In this document: one piece after another, positions 44,803 to 51,846 of the stretch
Numbering within the stretch: the first letter of the stretch is position 1
Layout: every line of letters starts with the position of its first letter
NCBI GenBank assembly: GCA_900316805.1
Contig: ONEJ01000100.1
Location: forward strand, 1-51,846
Direction: 5' to 3'
Length of the DNA: 51,846 nucleotides
Source: an uncultured Lachnospiraceae bacterium
GTDB lineage: Bacteria > Bacillota > Clostridia > Lachnospirales > Lachnospiraceae
Program-made: the position numbers and the translations under genes
Notes under the pieces: model-generated
The model's database searches: none
Told to the model about the DNA's origin: nothing
What the model saw: the letters and a program-made list of their open reading frames with translations, nothing else

Positions 44803-44831
44803 AGTATAAATTCCCTTCGAATCCTTTTCAA
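44803..44831 (-). promoter_or_regulatory. Predicted promoter of the ABC-pyrimidine operon
   Basis: Minus-strand TTGAAA (44831-44826), 17 bases, TATACT (44808-44803). The operator dyad lies 20 bases upstream of the -35. Confidence 0.6.
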
Positions 44832-44851
44832 TAAGCTGCAACACAATCCTT

Positions 44852-44869
44852 TTTGTGCCAAAGCACAAA
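44852..44869. promoter_or_regulatory. Operator-like dyad TTGTGC-N4-GCACAA (copy 2)
   Basis: TTTGTGC-CAAA-GCACAAA, a perfect 7+7 dyad with a four-base centre, same half-sites as the palindrome at 47479-47498. There is no T run on either side, so it is not a terminator. It ends four bases from the alcohol dehydrogenase stop. Confidence 0.65.
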
Positions 44870-44872
44870 TAC

Positions 44873-46024
44873 TTATCCGTAGATTTTACGGTACAACTGC
44901 ATGCAGTCCTCTTTTGTCACAGCCTTTCTTGTATTTCCCGGACTGCCGGATGCAACTGCATCCTCCGCCATCTTTTCGATGACTGGCAAAAATTCCCCTT
45001 CCTTAATACCATATTCACGAAGCGTAGGAACCTCGCAAATGCTGCAGAGCTTTTCTATCTGTGTAAGAAGTGCCTTTGCTGCTGTCTCATCACTGTCCTG
45101 CTCCGTTGCTGCACCGATTGCCCTGCCAAGATCTGCAAATGGGACATAAGCTCCATCCAGCGCAAATCCCAGACATTCCTTTAAAAGCATTGCGTTGCTT
45201 AAACCATGAGGAACATGGAAGAGTGCTCCAATCGGACGGCTCATGCCATGCACAAGGGTAACGCTGGAATTATTGATACAAATTCCCGCCTCCAGAGCCG
45301 CAAGCGACATTTCCTCACGGGCCTTTGCGTCATAACCATTCTGATATGCAACCGGCAGATATTTCATAATCCGCCGCACCGCGGAAACCGCAAAAACATC
45401 CGTCAGCGCAAACGCCTTTTTTGAGGTGTACGCCTCCACCGCATGAGTCAATGCATCCAATCCCGTGGCGGCCGTCACACTTTTCGGCATATCCATGGTG
45501 AAATCCGGGTCGACAATCGCAAGATCCGGAACCAGACAATCTCCTTTCAGGAGCATTTTAATATCCTTTTCCTGATCCGTAATGATCGTAAATTTCGTTG
45601 CCTCTGATCCTGTCCCTGAGGTCGTCGGAATTGCGACAATCCCCGGCACCCTTCCTGTCATCTCTTTTCCGTTATAGTCGGCAATCTTTCCCTCATTAAC
45701 CGCCATTGCCGCAATGGCCTTTGCCGAATCAAGCGGGCTTCCACCGCCAATTCCGATTACAAACTGACATCCCGCCTTTCGATACTGTACCAGTCCTTCC
45801 TCAATCATCTGATCGGTTGGTTCGCCAGTAATACCGTCAAAAACATAATAGGCAATCTGTGCCTTTTCAAGTGTCTTTTTTAACTGATCAAGCATTGGGG
45901 ATTTCCCTACATGCTTGCCTGTAACTATAAAAGCCCGGCTTCCATATTCACTTAGATAAGGTATTGCAGAAGTCAGTGCATCCTTTCCTGTCAGAATATG
46001 GGATGGTATTGCAAAATGCGCCAT
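44873..46024 (-). CDS. Iron-containing alcohol dehydrogenase (malonic semialdehyde reductase candidate)
   Basis: A 383-residue group III alcohol dehydrogenase. The NAD(P) site is GIGGGSPLDSAKAIAAM. Metal ligands lie in DPDFTMDMPKS, GLDALTHAVEAY, VHGMSRPIGALFHVPHG. It is cotranscribed 22 bases behind the class III aminotransferase. The inferred job is reduction of malonic semialdehyde, the deamination product of beta-alanine, to 3-hydroxypropionate; sequence alone does not prove it. The ATG at 46024 (MAHFAIPSHILTG), with AAAGGAAG upstream, is chosen over 46087. Confidence 0.9.
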   Translation of the reverse strand: MAHFAIPSHILTGKDALTSAIPYLSEYGSRAFIVTGKHVGKSPMLDQLKKTLEKAQIAYYVFDGITGEPTDQMIEEGLVQYRKAGCQFVIGIGGGSPLDSAKAIAAMAVNEGKIADYNGKEMTGRVPGIVAIPTTSGTGSEATKFTIITDQEKDIKMLLKGDCLVPDLAIVDPDFTMDMPKSVTAATGLDALTHAVEAYTSKKAFALTDVFAVSAVRRIMKYLPVAYQNGYDAKAREEMSLAALEAGICINNSSVTLVHGMSRPIGALFHVPHGLSNAMLLKECLGFALDGAYVPFADLGRAIGAATEQDSDETAAKALLTQIEKLCSICEVPTLREYGIKEGEFLPVIEKMAEDAVASGSPGNTRKAVTKEDCMQLYRKIYG

Positions 46025-46046
46025 GCTGTCACTTCCTTTCCTGATT

Positions 46047-47372
46047 TTAAATAAACTCTTTATCCACGATTCCAAGCACTTCATCAAGCTTTGCCAGTTC
46101 TTCTGTCAACTGCTCTTCTGTAATGATAAGCGGTGGACAGACAAAAATCATATTTTCATGAGAGTATGTCATAAATTTGCGTTCCTTTAGCATTCCGACA
46201 ATCTTTCCCATAACTCCCTGTGGATCACTGCCGTAAGAAACCAAAGCCTCTTTTGTTGTTTTATCCTTAACCAGCTCCACGCAGGAGAACAAACCAATAT
46301 AGCGCACATCTCCGACACAGGCGTGGGTGTCTTTCAGCACCTCCAGCTTTTCACCTAATACTTTTCCAACCTTGTTAACATTGTCCAGAATATTTGCCTT
46401 CGAATAGTAGTTGACACAGGCAACACCTGCCGCACAAGCCAGTGGGTGTCCGCTGTATGTCAGTCCGCAGGAAAGAAGATGATCATCAAAGTAAGATGCA
46501 ATTTTACTGCTGACTGCTACGCCGCCAAGCTGTACATAGCCACAGGTTACACCCTTGGCAAATGTCACAATATCCGGTGTTACATCAAAGTTTTCAAAAG
46601 CAAACATCTTTCCGGTACGTCCCCAGCCTGCCATTACCTCGTCACAGATCATGACAATTCCAAGCTCATCACAGATCTTGCGTACGCCCGGAAGATAACC
46701 CTTTGGCGGGATGATGATTCCGTTGGATCCGGTAATGGTCTCCATAACGATGGCGGCAACCTGATCCGATCCCTCGTAAATAATCTGCTCACGAAGCTTG
46801 GTCAGATAATACTTTGTTGCTTCCTCTTCCGATGCAAACTCGACTGGCTCTCTATATATGTACGGATCAAAGAATTTCACAAATCCAGGAATGCCCGGCT
46901 CCAATGGATAACGTCTCGGCTCACCGGTTAAGTTTCCTGCGCCAAAGGAAGAACCATGATAGCTGCGGTAACGGCTGAAGATCTTCTTCCTGCCTGTAAA
47001 CATCCGGGCAATCTTAATGGCGTTTTCATTGGCATCCGCTCCGGCATTTGTGAAAAAGACTTTTCCAAATGTATCCGGCAACAGGTCTACAATCATTTTT
47101 GCCAGTGTTACCCTCGACTCAGCCGCGTAGGATGGTCCTACAAAGCAAAACTGATCCACCTGTTTCTTTATTGCATCTGCAATATCCGGATTGCCAAAGC
47201 CAAGATTTAAATTTACCAGCTGGGAAGACATATCCGTATAACGATTTCCGTCATAATCATAAAAATAAATTCCTTCCGCCTTTTCCACCGGAATTGGATT
47301 GAGTGCTCCCTGTTTGCTCCAAGACTGAAGTACATATTTCTTTGCATTCTCTTTTATTTCCTGTGATGTCAT
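46047..47372 (-). CDS. Class III aminotransferase (beta-alanine aminotransferase candidate)
   Basis: A 441-residue PLP enzyme. Landmarks: YTDMSSQLVNLNLGFGNP, FFTNAGADANENAIKIAR, YRSYHGSSFGAGNLTG, MICDEVMAGWGRTG, the PLP Lys in DIVTFAKGVTCGYVQLG, and TYSGHPLACAAG. It resembles taurine-, beta-alanine- and omega-amino-acid:pyruvate aminotransferases. The operon with an alcohol dehydrogenase and the neighbouring pyrimidine genes point to beta-alanine (or 3-aminoisobutyrate from thymine). I favour the ATG at 47372, eight bases after GGAAGG, over 47378. Confidence 0.9.
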   Translation of the reverse strand: MTSQEIKENAKKYVLQSWSKQGALNPIPVEKAEGIYFYDYDGNRYTDMSSQLVNLNLGFGNPDIADAIKKQVDQFCFVGPSYAAESRVTLAKMIVDLLPDTFGKVFFTNAGADANENAIKIARMFTGRKKIFSRYRSYHGSSFGAGNLTGEPRRYPLEPGIPGFVKFFDPYIYREPVEFASEEEATKYYLTKLREQIIYEGSDQVAAIVMETITGSNGIIIPPKGYLPGVRKICDELGIVMICDEVMAGWGRTGKMFAFENFDVTPDIVTFAKGVTCGYVQLGGVAVSSKIASYFDDHLLSCGLTYSGHPLACAAGVACVNYYSKANILDNVNKVGKVLGEKLEVLKDTHACVGDVRYIGLFSCVELVKDKTTKEALVSYGSDPQGVMGKIVGMLKERKFMTYSHENMIFVCPPLIITEEQLTEELAKLDEVLGIVDKEFI

Positions 47373-47431
47373 AATCATAACCTTCCTTTCCTGCCCCTGT
47401 ATTTTATGGACGACTCATTTTGATATTCCCC

Positions 47432-47459
47432 ATTATAAGCAAGTCAACGCGCAAAACAA
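47432..47459 (-). promoter_or_regulatory. Predicted promoter of the aminotransferase operon
   Basis: Minus-strand TTGTTT (47459-47454), 16 bases, TATAAT (47437-47432). The operator palindrome begins 19 bases upstream of the -35. Confidence 0.55.
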
Positions 47460-47478
47460 TAAGCCACGGCCCAAACTC

Positions 47479-47498
47479 GATTGTGCTATAGCACAATC
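47479..47498. promoter_or_regulatory. Operator-like 20-bp palindrome (copy 1)
   Basis: GATTGTGCTATAGCACAATC is a perfect palindrome in the divergent region between the aminotransferase and the PucR-type regulator. Its core TTGTGC-N4-GCACAA recurs at 44853-44868. Likely binding site of the adjacent regulator. Confidence 0.7.
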
Positions 47499-47523
47499 CC
47501 ATTGGCAATCGACACTTTTCGAC

Positions 47524-47551
47524 TTGCAAATCAGGAAAAATGTGCTACAAT
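47524..47551 (+). promoter_or_regulatory. Predicted promoter of the PucR-type regulator
   Basis: TTGCAA (47524-47529), 16 bases, TACAAT (47546-47551). The transcript would start near 47558, immediately before a terminator-like hairpin. Confidence 0.55.
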
Positions 47552-47563
47552 TTGTTGTATTCG

Positions 47564-47603
47564 AAAGGCAACGAAGCCCATTGGGGGATTCGTTGCCTTT
47601 TTT
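47564..47603 (+). terminator. Terminator-like hairpin in the regulator's own leader
   Basis: AAAGGCAACGAA (47564-47575) pairs perfectly with TTCGTTGCCTTT (47589-47600); an inner CCC/GGG adds to it, and the T run extends to 47603. The RBS (AAGGAG) follows at once and the ATG is at 47616. As the upstream gene is divergent, this hairpin can only act on the regulator's own transcript. Confidence 0.8.
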
Positions 47604-47615
47604 AAGGAGAAAAAT

Positions 47616-48779
47616 ATGGCAGTAGAATTACAGAGACTAATTGAAAAAGTAGAACATATGGATGTGACACTGATTGCAGGCGAAGGCGGTCTGCATAATC
47701 TGGTGAGCTGGGTACATATGGTTGAAACGACAGAAGCATCGGACTTTTTGCAGGGCGGAGAGATTGCATTTACAACAGGACTTGGTCTGAGTAACCGTGT
47801 GAGTCTGCTCACCCTTACAGAATTTATTTATCAGAAAAAAGCGGCCGGTATTATCGTAAATACAGGTCCTTTTCTTGAATCAATCCCGCAGGAGGTGATC
47901 GACTTTTGCAATGAAAAGGATTTTCCCCTTTTTGTTATTCCCTGGAAAATTCATCTTGCAGAAGTGATGCGCATTTTCTGCTTTTCCATCACCAAGGATG
48001 ATCAGCGCACTCTTGAAACAGCTGCAGCCTTCAAGAATGCAATCTTTTTTCCAAAACAGGAGGAGCTCTATGTGGTTCCACTGTCACAGCAGGGATTTCA
48101 TGTAAACTGGAAATATTCTGTCTGTGTCATCCGGCTTCACAACAGTATTTCCAGTATCTCAAACCGCCTGGAGCAGCTTATGGTCAGCATTTCCACCTTT
48201 GCCCAGCACAAATACCAGAATTCTGCCGTCTTTTCCCATGATGCAGAAATCCTTGTTGTGACAGCTGCCAACTCTGATGAACAGCTTCACAATTTTATTA
48301 ATGAAATCAAGTCTCATACTCTCTCATCCCTCGCCAGCGGCGAAACAATTACCATGGGATGCGGCAAACTGACAAAGAGCGTTCGATGTGTCTGTAAAAG
48401 CTATCATCAGGCATTATCCATCCAGAAGCTTCAGGAGAATTCCAAAATAGATCCTTCTCTTGTCTTTTACTCGGATATGGGCATTTATAAATTACTAATA
48501 GGAATTGAAGATAAGGAAATCATGATAGAATATTATGACAAGACCATCCGGCCTCTCCTAGACTATGACAAAAAAAATGATTCCGACCTCGCCGTTGTGC
48601 TCCGGTGCTACCTGAATCATAATGGAAGTGTGAAAGGAACTGCCGATGAGCTTTATGTCCACCGCAACACAATCAACTATAAATTAAATAAGATTTCAGA
48701 AATTCTAGATATGGATCTCTCACAGCTTGACATCCGCCTGCAGCTGAGTGTGGGGTTCATGCTGCAGGATATGCTGTAA
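47616..48779 (+). CDS. PucR-family transcriptional regulator
   Basis: A 387-residue regulator: an N-terminal PucR sensing domain (about 1-125; GEGGLHNLVSWVHMVETTEASDFL), a middle region with GGDEF-like spacing (CdaR type), and a C-terminal PucR helix-turn-helix (about 325-385; YLNHNGSVKGTADELYVHRNTINYKLNKI). Family members respond to purines, allantoin, amino acids or sugar acids and often activate transcription. AAGGAG stands six bases ahead of the ATG at 47616; the frame is open further upstream but crosses the promoter and hairpin. It probably controls the two catabolic operons through the TTGTGC-N4-GCACAA dyads. Confidence 0.9.
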   Translation: MAVELQRLIEKVEHMDVTLIAGEGGLHNLVSWVHMVETTEASDFLQGGEIAFTTGLGLSNRVSLLTLTEFIYQKKAAGIIVNTGPFLESIPQEVIDFCNEKDFPLFVIPWKIHLAEVMRIFCFSITKDDQRTLETAAAFKNAIFFPKQEELYVVPLSQQGFHVNWKYSVCVIRLHNSISSISNRLEQLMVSISTFAQHKYQNSAVFSHDAEILVVTAANSDEQLHNFINEIKSHTLSSLASGETITMGCGKLTKSVRCVCKSYHQALSIQKLQENSKIDPSLVFYSDMGIYKLLIGIEDKEIMIEYYDKTIRPLLDYDKKNDSDLAVVLRCYLNHNGSVKGTADELYVHRNTINYKLNKISEILDMDLSQLDIRLQLSVGFMLQDML

Positions 48780-48780
48780 C

Positions 48781-49169
48781 TTTCCATCTTCATAAAGCGC
48801 ATAATGTTCCGGAATGAATATCCTATAGACATCATCACTGGCTGTAACTACTACATCATAGCCATTTGCCGTTATTTCATAATTAGTTGTCCCTTCCATC
48901 TGATCTACATACTCCTACTCCGTGAACCCCAATTTGTTCTTTAAAATACGGTATGTCTTTTTGGCAACTTTATCATCCATTACCTTTTTCAAATCAGCTA
49001 AAAATAGATTCTTCTCAGAAGCTTGCTGCGTGGATTCATTGGTTTCCTGCGATCCTGCGGTATCAACTTGCGATGATAATTCCGCTGGATTTGATGCATT
49101 ATCTTCATCCCCTCCAGCCATCTTTACAATCGCAATAATTACAATGATAGCAACACCAGAAACAAGCAT
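48781..49169 (-). pseudogene. Remnant of a small membrane protein with an in-frame amber stop
   Basis: From 49169 a frame encodes a membrane helix (LVSGVAIIVIIAIVKMAGG), a Ser/Glu-rich linker and a helical segment (FLADLKKVMDDKVAKKTYRILKNKLGFTE), then stops at a TAG (48917-48915). The same frame continues without a break as EYVDQMEGTTNYEITANGYDVVVT and DDVYRIFIPEHYALYEDG, which looks like the rest of the same protein. The frame is also closed by a stop right before the ATG, and such proteins often begin with a zinc ribbon, so the 5' end is probably lost too. No family name. Confidence 0.5.
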
Positions 49170-50549
49170 TTATAGTGTCTGGCACCCCACTGTGTTTGTT
49201 GAGATGAATGATTTATCCGAAGGGAAAAGGGAAGTGGCACAGAGATTTTAATACAGAATGCATTCTCAAGTTTTGGCATTCCCATAAAGACAAAATTCAT
49301 GATGCCTGTTTCCAAAAATTTATCTACGCTGTCATAATCCTCCATAATCGCCGCCGCATACACAATTAGTGACCACGTCTGATCATCGTATTCCATCGTG
49401 GTCCAATTCCACTGTTGGCAAAATCGGGAATATACCTGACGGGACTTCTCATCCTCCGGCGTTTCTATCGCAAAAATAACCGGAAAAAGCTGCGGTACTG
49501 CAAACTCATATAGCTTTTCCCAGTCCATTTCCTCTCCGAAATACGGCTGATTATTTCCGTTCAGTACACAGTAATAATATTCCCCACTCCACCAAATACA
49601 TTCAAAGTCGTACTGAAAAAGAGATACCGCATCAGCTATCATTTGAGTTCTATTTTCCTCAGCCCATAAGGTATCATACAATCTGAATGCACACTGCAGT
49701 CCGCAATACACCTCCGCATTGTCCATCAAATACTTTATGCCGCTTCCCTGTATGGTCTCCGTGTATCCCCCCGTCTGCAGACTCAGCAGAAGATCCACCA
49801 GCTGGTCAATTTTTTCTTTGTTCGCGTCAAGAATACCGGCATCCCGATATTGGTCATAATACTCCCAAAGTAAAATCAAAAAAACTGCAGCATACGAATC
49901 GGCAGAATCATAGGACTGCGCATGCGACTCAGAAATTACATCTCTCCTCTGTACATATGCCTGATAATCATAAATGGTCCCGACAGAACCATTTATATCC
50001 GGTTCTGCATTCATATGCGAAAAATACCAATTTATATATGCCTCTATTTCTTCTTTTTTTTGTAAAATCGTAATCGTTTTTCAGCAAAGAAAGTGCCGCA
50101 TAGCTTGAAAAATAAGGGTTTACTCGTACAGGCATCCCCTCTTCTATTTCATAACAGGAAAAACTGCCATCGGAAAGCTGCAGCGAAGCAATCCACGCTG
50201 CTTCCGTATCTGCCAGCTTTCTGTAAGAATCTGACACTCGCTCTCTCACCTCTACCTCACAGGAAAAGTCCTGATCCTCCTCCGTGACGCAATGGATGAT
50301 GGTTTTTCCCGGATGAACGGCTTCTATCACACCATTCGATACGGTTACAACCGATTCATCATCCGATACCCAATTCTTCTGTCCATCGTATTCCAGCAAA
50401 TATACCTCTCTTGTATATCCCTCATACATCAGAATACTGCTTTCACTTAATGCTGTATGATTCCCGATGAATATCACGCCCCAACATGAAATTACGGCTA
50501 TTCCCACAAACAGAAACAGAAACAACCTCATAATATTTTTCTTAGTCAT
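49139..50549 (-). pseudogene. Frameshifted secreted Big2 plus helical-toroid protein
   Basis: The first frame (50549 to about 50065) encodes a membrane anchor (residues 8-28), a Big2-like Ig domain (SSILMYEGYTREVYLLE ... GVIEAVHPGKTIIHCV) and the start of an all-helical domain (AWIASLQLSDGSFSCYEIE). The second (to 49139) continues that domain (EEIEAYINWYFSHM, SYDSADSYAAVFLILLWEYYDQY, LVDLLLSLQTGGYTETI), reminiscent of six-hairpin glycosidase folds. They join if the run of eight As at about 50052-50059 (minus strand) is read as seven. The last 40 residues or so (from about 49260) do not look like part of the fold, so the 3' end is probably truncated as well. Confidence 0.6.
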
Positions 50550-50625
50550 CCTTCTCCAATATATCCGCTATTCTCATGCTGGCTTCCCCATCTCCATATG
50601 GGTTGCTTGCCATACTCGTTTCCTG

Positions 50626-51505
50626 CTATGCTTTCTCATTGCAAAGCAAACGATTGAATTCCTCATAAATGGTATCCTCGTTTGTCCCCACCAGTTTTAG
50701 GGTGCCGGCTTCCACACCCTCCGGACGTTCCGTTGTATCGCGCATTACCAGAATCGGCTTACCGAGACTCGGTCCCTCCTCCTGAATACCGCCGCTGTCT
50801 GTCAAAATCAAATAACTTCTGGACATAAAATTATGAAAATCAAACACATCCAGTGGTTCAATAATATGAATTCTGTCACTGGAAGCCAGAACTTCTTCAG
50901 CAACCTCCCGAACCGCCGGATTCATGTGAATCGGGTAGATTGCCTTTACATCCTCATGTTCATCCAAAATTCTTCTGATTGCACGGAACATATGATGCAT
51001 CGATGGCCGTATTTCCAGTCACAAAAATATGTGCCGGGTCTTTGCCCTCCGAAAGCAGGTTCTCCTTTGCCTTCTCTGTCGGTGCAAAATGATAAGCTGC
51101 CAGAATTCCCACTGCCTGGCGGTTAAACTCTTCCGGATAGGGAGAGTATATATCATATGTCCTGAGTCCAGCTTCCACATGTCCCACTTTGATCTGAAGA
51201 TAAAAGCATGCAAGCGCAGATACAAAAGTGGTTGTGGTATCTCCATGAACCAGCACAATATCCGGCCTTTCTTTCTCAAGAACTTCCCGAATACTGTCTA
51301 AAATATTAACGGTTACATCAAATAACGTCTGTTTCTCTTTCATGACTGCCAGATCATAATCCGGTTTTACGTCAAAAGTCTTTATAACCTGATCCAGCAT
51401 TTGACGATGCTGTCCTGTCACACATACTTTTGTCTCTATGGTATTTCTTTTTTTCAGTTCATTTACCAATGGACACATCTTGATTGCTTCCGGCCTAGTG
51501 CCAAA
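50626..51505 (-). pseudogene. wecB: UDP-GlcNAc 2-epimerase (wecB-like) with internal and 5' deletions
   Basis: The frame begins mid-protein at FGTRPEAIKMCPLVNELKK (the first few residues and the start codon are missing) and runs to HIFVTGNTAIDA. It then shifts to MHHMFRAIRRILDEHEDVKAIYPIHMNP ... LTDSGGIQEEGPSLGKPILVMRDTTERPEGVEAGT. The roughly 30 residues between, including the usual ITAHRRENLG block with its catalytic-site residues, are absent. The junction (near 51003-51010) has ATGCA that fits either side. In life the enzyme epimerises UDP-GlcNAc to UDP-ManNAc for surface polysaccharides; this copy is dead. Confidence 0.87.
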
Positions 51506-51846
51506 AATCTTTCAGGTCATAATATCTGACGGCATAATTGAAAAGTGCAGCCAACTGGTTATTGATACTTTTAAGATATGTCTGTGCATATCCCTGCTTA
51601 ATCAGTTCATTCTGCCATGCCCGGATATCCGCTGTCTTAATCTCACACATCTTTTTCTTTTTGAAATAAGGCGTAACCTTTAAATCAAACACATATCTCT
51701 TATTCTTGATTGTACTTTCTCTAAGCCTGTTCTCCATATCCGCAAAGTAGATTTCAACGAAATTCTCAAAGTTGATATCCAAATCTTTTCTCTGCTGTTG
51801 CCGAAAGTTACGCTCCCACTCCTCTGCTTCAGCTTTTGTCTTAAAG
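51495..51846 (-). pseudogene. Truncated tyrosine recombinase (integrase), runs off the window
   Basis: The frame enters from the right edge and encodes the arm/core-binding (SAM-like) domain of an integrative-element integrase: KTKAEAEEWERNFRQQQRKD, VEIYFADMENRLRESTIKNK, FKKKKMCEIKTADIRAWQNEL, then NNQLAALFNYAVRYYDLKD. It breaks off at DFWH-stop and runs directly into wecB sequence, so the whole catalytic domain (R-H-R-Y) is missing. A relic of a conjugative or integrative element at this border. Confidence 0.8.

Noticed and set aside
44852-44869. Terminator of the alcohol dehydrogenase gene
   Set aside because: There is no T tract on either side of the dyad, and a proper terminator lies further on at 44742-44790. 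Sharing half-sites with 47479-47498 fits an operator better.

Overview
The window looks like a chromosomal segment of an anaerobic, spore-forming Firmicute, most likely a gut Lachnospiraceae-type Clostridium relative. The evidence is dipicolinate synthase genes (sporulation), strong AGGAGG-type ribosome binding sites with some TTG/GTG starts, a TPP riboswitch on thiC, a BirA-type operator on bioY, and a cohesin/dockerin surface protein pair. All of this was read by eye; family names rest on motif recognition, not on a database search. Most genes are on the minus strand.

Layout. 0-2 kb: a RelE/ParE-Phd toxin-antitoxin pair, an array of three 33-nt hairpin units, and a gutted GH13 glucosidase. 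2-8 kb: secA, a small TSCPD protein, then aspartokinase followed by dipicolinate synthase A and B. 8-18 kb: a 2,084-residue secreted protein with an N-terminal dockerin, a secreted cohesin protein upstream in the same operon, and a divergent LytTR-type two-component system. 18-30 kb: housekeeping genes (phosphodiesterase, MATE transporter, PHP phosphatase, zinc-ribbon and TPM membrane proteins, RNA methyltransferase, HD-GYP protein, D-Ala-D-Ala carboxypeptidase with a coupled 41-residue ORF, a MIF-family tautomerase, thiC). 30-35 kb: cupin, bioY, nfo, an S1-domain protein, a PNPOx/Nim-like protein, then a patch of broken genes (GNAT, AraC, GH13).

35-49 kb is the most interesting part: an apparently complete reductive pyrimidine catabolism locus. 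It encodes an ABC transporter of the NMT1/THI5 type, dihydropyrimidinase, a PreA-like dihydropyrimidine dehydrogenase, an M20 carbamoylase (beta-ureidopropionase candidate), a class III aminotransferase and an iron alcohol dehydrogenase (together beta-alanine to malonic semialdehyde to 3-hydroxypropionate), with a divergent PucR-type regulator. Three features stand out: the substrate-binding protein is circularly permuted; PreA carries the N-terminal Fe-S domain of mammalian DPD but has no FAD/NAD(P) part and no PreT neighbour; and a TTGTGC-N4-GCACAA dyad sits about 20-25 bp upstream of the -35 of all three predicted promoters, two of which are followed at once by terminator-like hairpins.

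49-51.8 kb is again decayed: a truncated membrane protein, a frameshifted Big2/toroid protein, a wecB with an internal deletion, and a truncated tyrosine recombinase running off the right edge. Several of these wrecks show clean internal deletions, so both flanks look like sites of repeated deletion or recombination (or, less interestingly, of assembly error).
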